From NCBI RefSeq assembly GCF_000210095.1, contig NC_021039.1, positions 1,780,471-1,844,470 of the forward strand: DNA of 64,000 nt. Direction: 5' to 3'. Of this stretch, positions 44,702 through 52,241 are shown piece after piece. The notes below the pieces were generated by a model, which worked only from the letters and a program-made list of their open reading frames with translations, had not been told where the DNA came from and did not search any database. The position numbers and the translations under genes are program-made. This DNA is from Ruminococcus champanellensis 18P13 = JCM 17042 (lineage in GTDB: Bacteria > Bacillota > Clostridia > Oscillospirales > Ruminococcaceae). How positions within the stretch are numbered: position 1 is the stretch's first letter; each line of letters begins with the position of its first letter.

Positions 44702-45625
44702 TTGGGACTCTTTCACAACTCATATGAGAGTGCCGGAGCCGGAATTGCAAAGGATGAACCGAAAAAGAAGCCGTTTTTCCGATTCTGGGAGATCGTCTGG
44801 CGGAAGCTTGGCAAGCTGGTTGGTGTCAACCTGGTGTACACACTGTTTTTGCTTCCGGGCTTGATCGGTATCATTTCTTTGTTTACCATGAAAAGTGAAA
44901 AACTCAGTTATTTGATGGCTGGATTCTGTCTGCTGGTGCAGGCAATCCTGATCGGGCCGTCCATGGCGGGCATGACCAAGGTGCTTCGGAATTTTTCCCA
45001 GGAACGACATGCTTATGTGTGGTACGATTACATTACTGCGCTGAAACGGAATTTCAAGCAGTCCGTTGTAGTGGGTGTGTTTGATTCGGTGATGCTGGTG
45101 TGCGTGGCATGCGGCGTGTATGTGTACCCTCAACTGATCTCCAGCATGAACAACAATCTAATTTATGTGCCCTTTGTGCTGATGTTCACAGTGGCGCTGA
45201 CGGTGCTGATGATGAATTACTATGCATTTTTGATGATCGTTTCCACGGATCTTTCCCTGCGTGCCATCGTCAAAAACAGCTTTGCCCTGACCTGCATTGC
45301 TCTGAAGAAAAACATCCTCACCATTGTGCTTTCAGCGCTGGTGATCGTGGTGTTTGCATTCCTGTGCTATGTGAATTTCTACTTCCTGTTCCTGCTGCCC
45401 TTTCTGCCCATGAGTTTTCTGTGGCTGATGGTCTGCTTCAATTGCTATCCGGTGATCCAGAAGCTGGTCATCAATCCCTACTATGAGCAGCGGGGAGAGG
45501 AAAATCCGGAACTGCGGTATACTTCTCCCAGTAATCCGGAGGAGAGCATTTTTGTGGATCAGGGAGGCAAGGAAAAGCCGATTGAGCCGAAGAAAAAGCC
45601 CAAGCGGGGAAAAACCATTTCCTGA
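44702..45625 (+). CDS. DUF624-like membrane protein (YesL type)
   Basis: 307 residues. A TTG start at 44702 is chosen because GGAGG lies eight bases upstream. Five or six membrane helices cover residues about 38-250. Recognisable family traits are the N-terminal FFRFWEIVWRKLGKLVGVNLVYTLFLLPG and the FNRHAYVWYDYITALKRNFKQS-like amphipathic segment here reading RHAYVWYDYITALKRNFKQS. The C-terminus is cytoplasmic and strongly basic (KPIEPKKKPKRGK). YesL-type proteins are found beside carbohydrate uptake genes, but their role is unknown. Confidence 0.7.
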   Translation: MGLFHNSYESAGAGIAKDEPKKKPFFRFWEIVWRKLGKLVGVNLVYTLFLLPGLIGIISLFTMKSEKLSYLMAGFCLLVQAILIGPSMAGMTKVLRNFSQERHAYVWYDYITALKRNFKQSVVVGVFDSVMLVCVACGVYVYPQLISSMNNNLIYVPFVLMFTVALTVLMMNYYAFLMIVSTDLSLRAIVKNSFALTCIALKKNILTIVLSALVIVVFAFLCYVNFYFLFLLPFLPMSFLWLMVCFNCYPVIQKLVINPYYEQRGEENPELRYTSPSNPEESIFVDQGGKEKPIEPKKKPKRGKTIS

Positions 45626-45661
45626 TCGTCCGGATTTTTTCAAAATTTTCGCAAAAGGGGC

Positions 45662-45690
45662 TTTACATCCCGACGGGATTGTGTTATAAT
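45662..45690 (+). promoter_or_regulatory. Promoter of rpsO
   Basis: TTTACA (45662-45667), 17-bp spacer, TATAAT (45685-45690). Confidence 0.8.
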
Positions 45691-45712
45691 AATCAAGTGC
45701 TATGTACTTGGA

Positions 45713-45751
45713 TTGGGGTGTATGCCCGAACGGGAATCACCTTTGCCCCAA
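45713..45751 (+). promoter_or_regulatory. Structured rpsO leader, candidate S15 autoregulatory element
   Basis: TTGGGG (45713-45718) pairs with CCCCAA (45746-45751). Inside, GGTG can alternatively pair with CACC, and CCCG-AA-CGGG forms a small hairpin (45725-45734). Ribosomal protein S15 is known to bind its own leader in several bacteria. Assignment here rests on structure and position only. Confidence 0.5.
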
Positions 45752-45788
45752 CCTATGTTCTGGCAAAATAAATGAAGAGGTGAAAGAA

Positions 45789-46055
45789 ATGCTGCTGAAG
45801 GAAGAAAAGACCGCAGTCATCGAAGCAAACAAGCTTCACGAAGGAGATACCGGTTCTCCGGAGGTTCAGATTGCCATTCTCACCAAGAGAATCCAGGATC
45901 TGACCGCACATCTGAAGGTTCATCAGAAGGATCACCACTCCCGCAGAGGTCTGCACAAGATGGTTGGTCACAGACGGAACCTGCTCAACTACCTGAAGAA
46001 GAAGGACATTGAGCGTTACCGTGCAACCATTGAGAAGCTGGGTATCCGTAAGTAA
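45789..46055 (+). CDS. rpsO: 30S ribosomal protein S15
   Basis: 88 residues from ATG 45789, after AGAGGTGAAAGAA; upstream reading is leader, not protein. The S15 signature is clear: [19 protein letters not shown], then [20 protein letters not shown]. It binds 16S rRNA early in 30S assembly. It is followed by a terminator and then pnp, the common rpsO-pnp order. Confidence 0.98.
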   Translation: MLLKEEKTAVIEANKLHEGDTGSPEVQIAILTKRIQDLTAHLKVHQKDHHSRRGLHKMVGHRRNLLNYLKKKDIERYRATIEKLGIRK

Positions 46056-46064
46056 AACGATTGT

Positions 46065-46096
46065 AAAAGGCAGAGGGAGGGATCTTTCTGCCTTTT
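46065..46096 (+). terminator. Intrinsic terminator of rpsO
   Basis: AAAAGGCAGA and TCTGCCTTTT pair over ten positions around a 12-base loop. Partial read-through to pnp is possible. Confidence 0.85.
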
Positions 46097-46114
46097 CCTC
46101 GTAAAAAGTAAGTG

Positions 46115-46190
46115 TTTAGTGGCGGTTCATTTAGCATGAAACCGTGTTTTCGGCTCGAAAGCAGGGTTTAGTGCTAAGGCTGCCGCTAAA
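46115..46190 (+). promoter_or_regulatory. Long stem-loop in the pnp leader
   Basis: TTTAGTGGCGG (46115-46125) pairs with CTGCCGCTAAA (46180-46190). Further in, TTTAGCATGAAACC pairs imperfectly with GGGTTTAGTGCTAA. The tip TTTTCGGCTCGAAA forms its own hairpin. The 76-base structure ends four bases before AAGGAGG of pnp. The E. coli pnp leader is a long hairpin cut by RNase III for autoregulation; the same is inferred here by analogy. Confidence 0.65.
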
Positions 46191-46205
46191 ATGAAGGAGG
46201 CAGTT

Positions 46206-48326
46206 ATGTTCGAAAATTATAAAGTGTTCAAGACCATGTTTGCCGGCAGGGAACTGACCGTTGAGACCGGGAAGACCTGTGAACTGGCGAACGGCTCCTG
46301 CTGGGTTCGCTACGGCGGCAGCGTTGTGATGGCGAATGTTACAGCAAGCGCAAAGCCCAGAGAGGGCATCGACTTTTTCCCGCTTTCCGTGGATTATGAG
46401 GAGCGGCTGTATGCAGTTGGTAAGATCCCGGGCAGCTTCATGAAGCGTGAGGGTAAGCCCAGCGAGAAGGCTATTCTGACTTCCCGTATGGTGGATCGTC
46501 CCATTCGTCCCCTGTTCCCCAAGGATATGCGCAACGATGTATCCGTTGTCATGACCGTGCTGGCTGTGGATCCGGATCACTCTCCGGAGATTATGGGTAT
46601 GATCGCAACCTCCATTGCCATTTCTATTTCCGATATTCCGTGGAACGGCCCCATTGCCGGCGTCAGTGTTGGTCTGGTAGATGGTGAAATCGTACTGAAT
46701 CCGACTCTGGAGCAGAGAGGCAGGAATGATCTGAATCTGACGGTTGCAGGCACGGACAAGAAGATCGTTATGATCGAGGCAGGCGCAAACCAGGTGGATG
46801 AAGCCACCATGATGCAGGCGATTCTGGCTGGTCAGGCTGAAAACGAAAAGATGGTTGCCTTTATCAAGGACATCCAGAAGCAGATCGGCAAGCCCAAGTT
46901 TACCTTTGAATCCATGGAAGTGGATCATGATCTGTTTGATGCCATTGACGCATTTGCGTCCGACCGGGTGAAGTTTGCTCTGGATACCAATGATAAGAAC
47001 ATCCGTGAAGAACGGCTGAATCCCATCAAAAACGACATTCACGAAAAGTTTGATCCGGATTACCCGGAGCAGATCGCTATGATCGATGAGTGCATCTACA
47101 AGCTGCAGAAGAAGATCGTCCGCAACTGGCTCTATGAGGGCAAGCGTGTGGATGGCAGAGGCATTGATGAGATCCGTCCTCTGGCGGCAGAGGTTGGAGT
47201 GCTGCCCCGTGTGCATGGTTCCGGTCTGTTCACAAGAGGTCAGACCCAGGTTCTGACTGTTGCAACCCTTGGTCCTGTTTCCGATGCACAGCGGATCGAC
47301 GGCATCGATGAAGATGTGTCCAAGCGTTACATGCATCACTATAATTTTCCCTCCTATTCCGTTGGGGAAACCAAGCCCAGCCGTGGCCCGGGCAGACGTG
47401 AGATTGGTCACGGTGCTCTGGCAGAGCGTGCGCTGGAGCCGGTGATTCCGCCGGTAGAGGAGTTCCCCTATGCACTGCGTCTGGTTTCCGAGGTGCTGTC
47501 CTCCAACGGTTCCACCTCCCAGGGCTCAATCTGCGGCTCTACGCTGGCGCTGATGGATGCAGGCGTACCCATCAAGGCACCGGTTGCCGGTATTTCCTGC
47601 GGTCTGATCACCAAGCCGGACAGCGATGAATTCATGACCATGGTGGATATCCAGGGTCTGGAGGATTTCTTCGGGGATATGGACTTTAAGGTTGGCGGTA
47701 CCCATAAGGGTATCACTGCCATCCAGGTGGATATCAAGGTGGATGGTCTGACCCCTGCCATTATTGAAGAGGCGCTGGAAAAGACCAGAAAGGCTCGGAT
47801 CTACATTCTGGACGAGATTATGCTCAAGGCAATTCCCCATTACCGCAGCTCTGTCAATGAGTTTGCACCCAAGATGATGCAGACCAAGATTCCGGTTGAC
47901 AAGATTCGTGAGGTCATCGGTCAGGGCGGCAAGGTGATCCAGAAGATCTCCGCCGAGTGCGAGGTCAAGATCGACGTAAACGAGGACGGCAGCGTATTCA
48001 TCAGCGGTGTGGATCTGGAAAAGACCAAGAAGGCACTGCAGATCGTGGAGACCATTGCACACGATCCGGAGGTTGGCGCCATCTATAAGGGCAAGGTGGT
48101 TCGGCTCATGTCCTTTGGCGCATTCGTGGAAATCGCACCCGGCAAGGATGGCTTGGTTCATATTTCCAAGTTGGATAAGGATCGGGTAGAAAAAGTGGAA
48201 GATGTGGTTTCCATCGGGGACGAGATCGTGGTAAAGGTCGTTGAGATCGACAAGCAGGGCAGAATCAACCTGTCCCGCAAGGATGCGCTGGCTGACATCG
48301 AGGCAAAGAAGAACGCTGCGAAATAA
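46206..48326 (+). CDS. pnp: Polyribonucleotide nucleotidyltransferase (PNPase)
   Basis: 706 residues from ATG 46206 (AAGGAGGCAGTT upstream; the ATG at 46191 lies before this site). Two RNase PH domains (about 10-215 and 320-540) flank the helical domain. The second carries the phosphorolytic site (SSNGSTSQGSICGSTLALMDAGVP). A KH domain (about 557-615, KIREVIGQGGKVIQKI) and an S1 domain (about 625-695, GAIYKGKVVRLMSFGAFVEIAPGKDGLVHIS) follow. It is the 3'-to-5' phosphorolytic RNA decay enzyme. The long leader hairpin suggests post-transcriptional control. Confidence 0.98.
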   Translation: MFENYKVFKTMFAGRELTVETGKTCELANGSCWVRYGGSVVMANVTASAKPREGIDFFPLSVDYEERLYAVGKIPGSFMKREGKPSEKAILTSRMVDRPIRPLFPKDMRNDVSVVMTVLAVDPDHSPEIMGMIATSIAISISDIPWNGPIAGVSVGLVDGEIVLNPTLEQRGRNDLNLTVAGTDKKIVMIEAGANQVDEATMMQAILAGQAENEKMVAFIKDIQKQIGKPKFTFESMEVDHDLFDAIDAFASDRVKFALDTNDKNIREERLNPIKNDIHEKFDPDYPEQIAMIDECIYKLQKKIVRNWLYEGKRVDGRGIDEIRPLAAEVGVLPRVHGSGLFTRGQTQVLTVATLGPVSDAQRIDGIDEDVSKRYMHHYNFPSYSVGETKPSRGPGRREIGHGALAERALEPVIPPVEEFPYALRLVSEVLSSNGSTSQGSICGSTLALMDAGVPIKAPVAGISCGLITKPDSDEFMTMVDIQGLEDFFGDMDFKVGGTHKGITAIQVDIKVDGLTPAIIEEALEKTRKARIYILDEIMLKAIPHYRSSVNEFAPKMMQTKIPVDKIREVIGQGGKVIQKISAECEVKIDVNEDGSVFISGVDLEKTKKALQIVETIAHDPEVGAIYKGKVVRLMSFGAFVEIAPGKDGLVHISKLDKDRVEKVEDVVSIGDEIVVKVVEIDKQGRINLSRKDALADIEAKKNAAK

Positions 48327-48334
48327 GCAGAATG

Positions 48335-48363
48335 AAAAAGACATAGGCATCCTATGTCTTTTT
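48335..48363 (+). terminator. Intrinsic terminator of pnp
   Basis: AAAAAGACATAGG and CCTATGTCTTTTT form a perfect 13-bp stem with a 3-base loop. Confidence 0.9.
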
Positions 48364-48388
48364 CTGCAATATGGAAGGTTGGATGAAT

Positions 48389-49597
48389 ATGAATTATCTG
48401 GTAGTGTTATTTGACGGTATGGCGGATTATCCGCTGCCGGAGCTTGGAAATAAGACCCCGTTGGAGGCTGCGGATGCACCAAATCTCAAGGGTATGGCGA
48501 AAACCTCTGAGGTTGGCATGATCAAGACGGTTGCGGACGGTATGAAGCCGGGCAGCGATGTGGCAAATCTGTCCGTTCTGGGCTATGATCCATTCCAGTA
48601 TTACACGGGGCGTTCTCCTCTGGAGGCTGGCAGTATCGGCATTGATATGAAATCCACAGATATTTCCCTGCGCTGCAATCTGGTTACCCTCAGTGATGAA
48701 CCAGAGTATGCGGACAAAACCATTCTGGACTACTGTGCCGACGATATTTCCACTGCTGAGGCAGAGCAGCTGGTCGCTTACCTGGGCGAAAAGCTGAACG
48801 ATGACCAGTTCCATTTCTATAGCGGTGTCAGCTATCGGCACTGCCTGATCTGGGAGCACGGTACCCTGGATATCGGCACGCTGACTCCGCCCCATGATAT
48901 AACCGGCAAGCCCATCCACGACTATGTGCCCGCTCATCCTAACGCACAGAAGCTGTATGCGCTGATGCGCAAGTCCTATGATCTGCTGAAGGATCACCCG
49001 GTAAACCAGGCTCGTGTGGCACGGGGGCTGCGTCCGGCAAACAGCATCTGGCTGTGGGGCGAGGGGGTTCGTGCAGAGCTGCCCGATTTCAAGGAGAAGT
49101 ACGGGCTGGATGCCACTATGATTTCCGCAGTGGATCTGCTGAAGGGCATCGGCAAGTTCTCCGGCATGGAGGTGCTGCAGCTGCCCAACGTGACAGGATA
49201 CATTGACACGGATTTTGACGGCAAAGCCAACGCAGCCATCGATGCATTCAAGCGTGGGAAAAACTTTGTTTATATCCATGTGGAGGCACCGGATGAATGC
49301 GGTCATCGCGGAGAGATCCAGAACAAGGTGCGTGCCATTGAACTGATCGATGAAAAAATCGTTGGCCCGGTGACGGCAGCACTGCGGCAAATGGGTTCCT
49401 TCCGGGTACTCATTACCCCGGATCATGCAACACCGCTTTCCATCCGCACCCATACCAACGATCCCGTTCCCTTTATGATCTACGACAGTGAAAAGCCCCG
49501 GCAGGGTGTGGAGGATTATTGTGAGCGCACTGCAAAGATGACCGGGTTGTACATTGACACAGGCTATACGATTATGAATCATTTTTTGGAAAAGTGA
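48389..49597 (+). CDS. ApgM-type phosphoglycerate mutase-like protein (possible homoserine kinase)
   Basis: 402 residues from ATG 48389; ATGs at 48371 and 48383 are alternatives, with GGAAGG upstream. It is an alkaline phosphatase-superfamily enzyme of the archaeal-type cofactor-independent mutase family: metal Asp 9 in LFDGMAD, catalytic Ser 62 in SDVANLSVLGYD, and later HVEAPDECGHRGE and ITPDHATP metal ligands. In several bacteria that lack ThrB, such proteins act as homoserine kinase. No thrB is seen near hom in this window, so that role is a reasonable alternative to glycolysis. The PspC gene follows six bases on. Confidence 0.85.
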   Translation: MNYLVVLFDGMADYPLPELGNKTPLEAADAPNLKGMAKTSEVGMIKTVADGMKPGSDVANLSVLGYDPFQYYTGRSPLEAGSIGIDMKSTDISLRCNLVTLSDEPEYADKTILDYCADDISTAEAEQLVAYLGEKLNDDQFHFYSGVSYRHCLIWEHGTLDIGTLTPPHDITGKPIHDYVPAHPNAQKLYALMRKSYDLLKDHPVNQARVARGLRPANSIWLWGEGVRAELPDFKEKYGLDATMISAVDLLKGIGKFSGMEVLQLPNVTGYIDTDFDGKANAAIDAFKRGKNFVYIHVEAPDECGHRGEIQNKVRAIELIDEKIVGPVTAALRQMGSFRVLITPDHATPLSIRTHTNDPVPFMIYDSEKPRQGVEDYCERTAKMTGLYIDTGYTIMNHFLEK

Positions 49598-49603
49598 GGG
49601 GCT

Positions 49604-49789
49604 ATGCAGAAACGTTTGTGCAAATCCAGAACGGATAAAATGATTGCAGGGGTATGCGGTGGCATCGCCAACTATCTGAACTGCGACCCCACCATCGTGC
49701 GGCTGATTACGGCGGCGCTGGTACTGTTTGTAGGCAGCGGTTTGATTCTTTATATCATTGCTGCCATTGTAATGCCTTACGAAACCTAA
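49604..49789 (+). CDS. Small PspC-domain membrane protein
   Basis: 61 residues, a single PspC domain: KMIAGVCGGIANYLNCDPTIVRLITAALVLFVGSGLILYIIAAIVMP, with one or two membrane segments. PspC proteins take part in envelope stress responses or anchor at the membrane. GTGAGGGGCT precedes the ATG and the gene begins six bases after the ApgM-like gene, so they are co-transcribed. A MITE-like element begins with the base right after its TAA stop. Confidence 0.9.
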   Translation: MQKRLCKSRTDKMIAGVCGGIANYLNCDPTIVRLITAALVLFVGSGLILYIIAAIVMPYET

Positions 49790-49888
49790 GGCAACACTGT
49801 ACAAGGCACGCCCGGCTGCACTGCACAGCATTTGCTGACGAAAAATCTGTTGGGCACATCTATCACACAGTCTTTATGCGGTATTGCC
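49790..49888. mobile_element. MITE-like element (99 bp)
   Basis: Starts GGCAACACTGTACAAGG and ends GTCTTTATGCGGTATTGCC; the ends are imperfect inverted repeats of the family. The interior shares TTTGCTGACGAAAAAT and GTTGGGCACATCTA with the 174-bp element at 32039-32212, so this is an internally deleted or diverged copy of it. Confidence 0.75.
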
Positions 49889-49893
49889 TGAAG

Positions 49894-49926
49894 AAAAGCG
49901 CCCATCGGATACAGATGGGCGCTTTT
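49894..49926. terminator. Bidirectional intrinsic terminator
   Basis: AAAAGCGCCCATC and GATGGGCGCTTTT form a perfect 13-bp stem with a 7-base loop, between the MITE and the convergent amidotransferase gene. Confidence 0.9.
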
Positions 49927-49940
49927 GCATGTGTATGGAT

Positions 49941-50648
49941 TCAGATTCCTCTGACGGCATCTGCAAAGGCTTTGACAATTGCAAAATTCCGGGGATCCTC
50001 CCGGTAAATCAGCTCCGGATGCCACTGCACTGCCAGCAGAAACCGCATATCCGGACAGGATACACCTTCGATAAGCCCGTCCTGGGATACTGCTTCCGTG
50101 TGCAGTACCGGTGCCAGCCGACAGATTGCCTGGTGATGATAGGAATTGACGCCGAATTCCCACTCCCGGATCAGGCTTGACAGGATGCCTGATTCCAGGG
50201 TGACCCGGTGTACCGTCCGGTTGTAGGGAGGCAGCATGTGATGCTCCACAGAGGAGGGGTGCTCCGAGTCCAGATCCTGATACAGGGTGCCTCCCAGCAG
50301 TACATTGATCAGCTGAATGCCCCGGCAGATGCCCAGAATGGGCTTGTCCGATGCAAGGGCAATCCGGAACAGCCGTTCCTCCAGCTGATCCCGGTTGTGG
50401 TTGATGCTGCCGCATAGGGGAGAGGGGACCGCATCATACAGTGCCGGATCTACGTCATGACCGCCGGTAAACAGGTATCCGTCACAGAAGTGATCCAGTC
50501 GGCGCAGTTCCTCCTCTGTGGCAATGTCCGGCAGAATCACAGGCACAAGCCCCACTGCCCGGAGCATGTCCAGATACCCGGGCAGCATCCAGACGCTTTT
50601 CTTTTCGTCACAGTACAGGGGCGTTACCCCGATCACGTTTCCTTTCAT
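49941..50648 (-). CDS. Class I glutamine amidotransferase-like hydrolase (peptidase C26 family)
   Basis: 235 residues. Catalytic Cys 108 in LGICRGIQLINV and the His-Glu pair H210/E212 in AVQWHPE form the triad, and the TGGHDVDPALY block is typical of gamma-glutamyl-GABA hydrolases (PuuD group). PuuD acts in putrescine breakdown; whether this protein does is not shown, though the polyamine operon lies 4 kb away. GGAGGCGATTGC precedes the ATG. A hairpin sits in its leader. Confidence 0.85.
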   Translation of the reverse strand: MKGNVIGVTPLYCDEKKSVWMLPGYLDMLRAVGLVPVILPDIATEEELRRLDHFCDGYLFTGGHDVDPALYDAVPSPLCGSINHNRDQLEERLFRIALASDKPILGICRGIQLINVLLGGTLYQDLDSEHPSSVEHHMLPPYNRTVHRVTLESGILSSLIREWEFGVNSYHHQAICRLAPVLHTEAVSQDGLIEGVSCPDMRFLLAVQWHPELIYREDPRNFAIVKAFADAVRGI

Positions 50649-50667
50649 GCAATCGCCTCCAAACGCA

Positions 50668-50697
50668 AAGGGCGCCTGCTGTTTTGCAGACGCCCTT
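50668..50697 (-). promoter_or_regulatory. Hairpin in the amidotransferase leader
   Basis: AAGGGCG and CGCCCTT form a 7-bp stem that extends, after one mismatch, by CTGC/GCAG. On the minus strand it lies between the promoter at 50709-50737 and the GGAGG of the amidotransferase gene, without a T-run. Could also weakly stop transcripts from the PAP2 gene. Confidence 0.5.
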
Positions 50698-50708
50698 GTC
50701 TTTTCTTC

Positions 50709-50737
50709 ATTATACGCCGGAACTGATACGTTGTCAA
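50709..50737 (-). promoter_or_regulatory. Consensus promoter of the amidotransferase gene
   Basis: On the minus strand TTGACA (50732-50737), 17-bp spacer, TATAAT (50709-50714). The -35 overlaps the stop region of the PAP2 gene. Confidence 0.85.
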
Positions 50738-50738
50738 G

Positions 50739-51293
50739 TCATCTATGCGGTTTTTCTTGTTGATTCCTTTGGAATCGGTGGGCATGCAGCTTCTGAACGA
50801 TGCGGACGGCGAACCAGCCGAACAGGCAGCCCATCAGCAATCCAGCCAGCACATCCGTTGGATAATGTACATACAAATACATACGGGAAAAGGCGATGAG
50901 TCCTGCCAGAATCATAGCCGGAATCCCCATGCGCCGCTCTGTCAGAAGCAGCACCATGGCGGCGGCAAAGGAGGACATGGTGTGACCGGAGGGGAAGGAG
51001 TAATCCAGTGGTGCAGCGATCAATAGGGTAATGGCATCCTGGGCGTTGAAGGGGCGGATCCTGCCGATCAGGGGCTTGAGCAGCAGATTTCCCCACAGCA
51101 GGCAGAGCCCCAATGCCACAGCCAGCGCGGCAGCAGTTTTTCGTGTGGATTTTCTGACAGCAAGCAAAATGGTCAGTCCGATCCAGAGGATACCGGCGTT
51201 GCCCAGGGTGGTGATGAAAACTATGATCGGATCCAGTATAGGATGCCGCAGATGGGTCTGGATCCAGTCCAGGATGAAAAATTCAAATTCCAT
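50739..51293 (-). CDS. PAP2-family membrane phosphatase
   Basis: 184 residues with about five membrane helices. The three PAP2 active-site motifs are present: KPLIGRIRP, PSGH and SRMYLYVHYPTD. The family dephosphorylates lipid phosphates such as undecaprenyl pyrophosphate or phosphatidic acid at the outer face of the membrane. The C-terminus is basic. It has its own promoter. Which lipid it uses cannot be told. Confidence 0.92.
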   Translation of the reverse strand: MEFEFFILDWIQTHLRHPILDPIIVFITTLGNAGILWIGLTILLAVRKSTRKTAAALAVALGLCLLWGNLLLKPLIGRIRPFNAQDAITLLIAAPLDYSFPSGHTMSSFAAAMVLLLTERRMGIPAMILAGLIAFSRMYLYVHYPTDVLAGLLMGCLFGWFAVRIVQKLHAHRFQRNQQEKPHR

Positions 51294-51322
51294 ATTGCCT
51301 CTCCTTCAGAGTCGATGTTCTC

Positions 51323-51351
51323 ATTATAGCACACACTGACACCGCATGCAA
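51323..51351 (-). promoter_or_regulatory. Promoter of the PAP2 gene
   Basis: On the minus strand TTGCAT (51346-51351), 17-bp spacer, TATAAT (51323-51328). Confidence 0.7.
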
Positions 51352-51394
51352 GACGACAGCGGATGGGTTTGGGAAAGAATATGCAGGATTGCCC

Positions 51395-51423
51395 TTGACC
51401 TTTGCCGAAAAAAGTAGTAGAAT
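51395..51423 (+). promoter_or_regulatory. Promoter of pduL
   Basis: TTGACC (51395-51400), 17-bp spacer, TAGAAT (51418-51423). Confidence 0.65.
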
Positions 51424-51453
51424 GAAAGAAACAACATGTTTGGAGGAAGCGTT

Positions 51454-52032
51454 ATGTCTAAGAAATTTATCGTTGAAACATCCGCAAGACACGTGCATCT
51501 GACTCAGGAGCATCTGGAAGCTCTGTTTGGTAAGGGCGCCACCCTGACCCATAAAAAGGATCTGTCCCAGCCGGGTCAGTTTGCCTGTGAAGAACGTGTA
51601 ACCATCGTTGGCCCCAAGCGGGAACTGGCTGGTGTGTCCATTCTTGGTCCGGTTCGTCCTGCTACCCAGGTTGAGCTGTCTGCAACGGACGCACGTTCCA
51701 TCGGCGTGGACGCACCCATCCGGGAATCTGGTGACATTGCCGGTTCCGGCGCATGTAAGATCATTGGCTCAAAGGGTGAGATCGAGATCAGCGAGGGCGT
51801 GATCGTTGCAAAGCGTCACATTCACCTGACTCCTGCCGATGCTGAGGAGCTGGGCGTAAAGGACAAGGAGATCGTCTGGGTGAAGCTGGATACCGACGGC
51901 AGAAAGGCTATTTTGGGCGATGTTGTTGTTCGTGTATCCGAGAAGTTCGCACGGGCTATGCATATCGACACTGATGAGTCCAATGCGGTTTCCGCACCCC
52001 GTTCGCTTGAGGGTGAAATCGTAGAGATCTGA
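51454..52032 (+). CDS. pduL: Phosphate acyltransferase, PduL type
   Basis: 192 residues from ATG 51454, after GGAGGAAGCGTT. Two repeated domains each start with a zinc-binding His motif: SARHVHLT (HVH 13-15) and AKRHIHLT (HIH 122-124), the hallmark of PduL. It converts acyl-CoA and phosphate to acyl-phosphate. Without microcompartment genes nearby it more likely serves as the housekeeping phosphotransacetylase for acetate formation. No N-terminal encapsulation peptide is evident. Confidence 0.93.
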   Translation: MSKKFIVETSARHVHLTQEHLEALFGKGATLTHKKDLSQPGQFACEERVTIVGPKRELAGVSILGPVRPATQVELSATDARSIGVDAPIRESGDIAGSGACKIIGSKGEIEISEGVIVAKRHIHLTPADAEELGVKDKEIVWVKLDTDGRKAILGDVVVRVSEKFARAMHIDTDESNAVSAPRSLEGEIVEI

Positions 52033-52037
52033 CCGGG

Positions 52038-52110
52038 GGGAATACCGCACAGAGGCTGCATCTCGTAACGGGACGGAATCTCCGTCAGATGCACCCTGTG
52101 TGGTTTTGCC
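52038..52110. mobile_element. MITE-like element (73 bp)
   Basis: Starts GGGAATACCGCACAGAGG and ends CCCTGTGTGGTTTTGCC, inverted repeats of the family. The interior is itself folded: TGCATCT faces AGATGCA around GACGG-AATCT-CCGTC. It lies in the 3' region of pduL, just before its terminator. Confidence 0.75.
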
Positions 52111-52126
52111 CTATGGATCTGCATCC

Positions 52127-52156
52127 GGCGGCAAGGGTATTCTTTGCCGCCTTTTT
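52127..52156 (+). terminator. Intrinsic terminator of pduL
   Basis: GGCGGCAA and TTGCCGCC form an 8-bp stem followed by TTTTT. A second, smaller hairpin AACCGT-AAAA-ACGGTT followed by TTTT lies at 52185-52206. Confidence 0.85.
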
Positions 52157-52241
52157 GTATGTTTTGCATACAGGATCAGATACTAACCGTAAAAACGGTT
52201 TTTTCGGCTTTGTGCCGGCTAGAGAAAGGATAGAGTGGATC

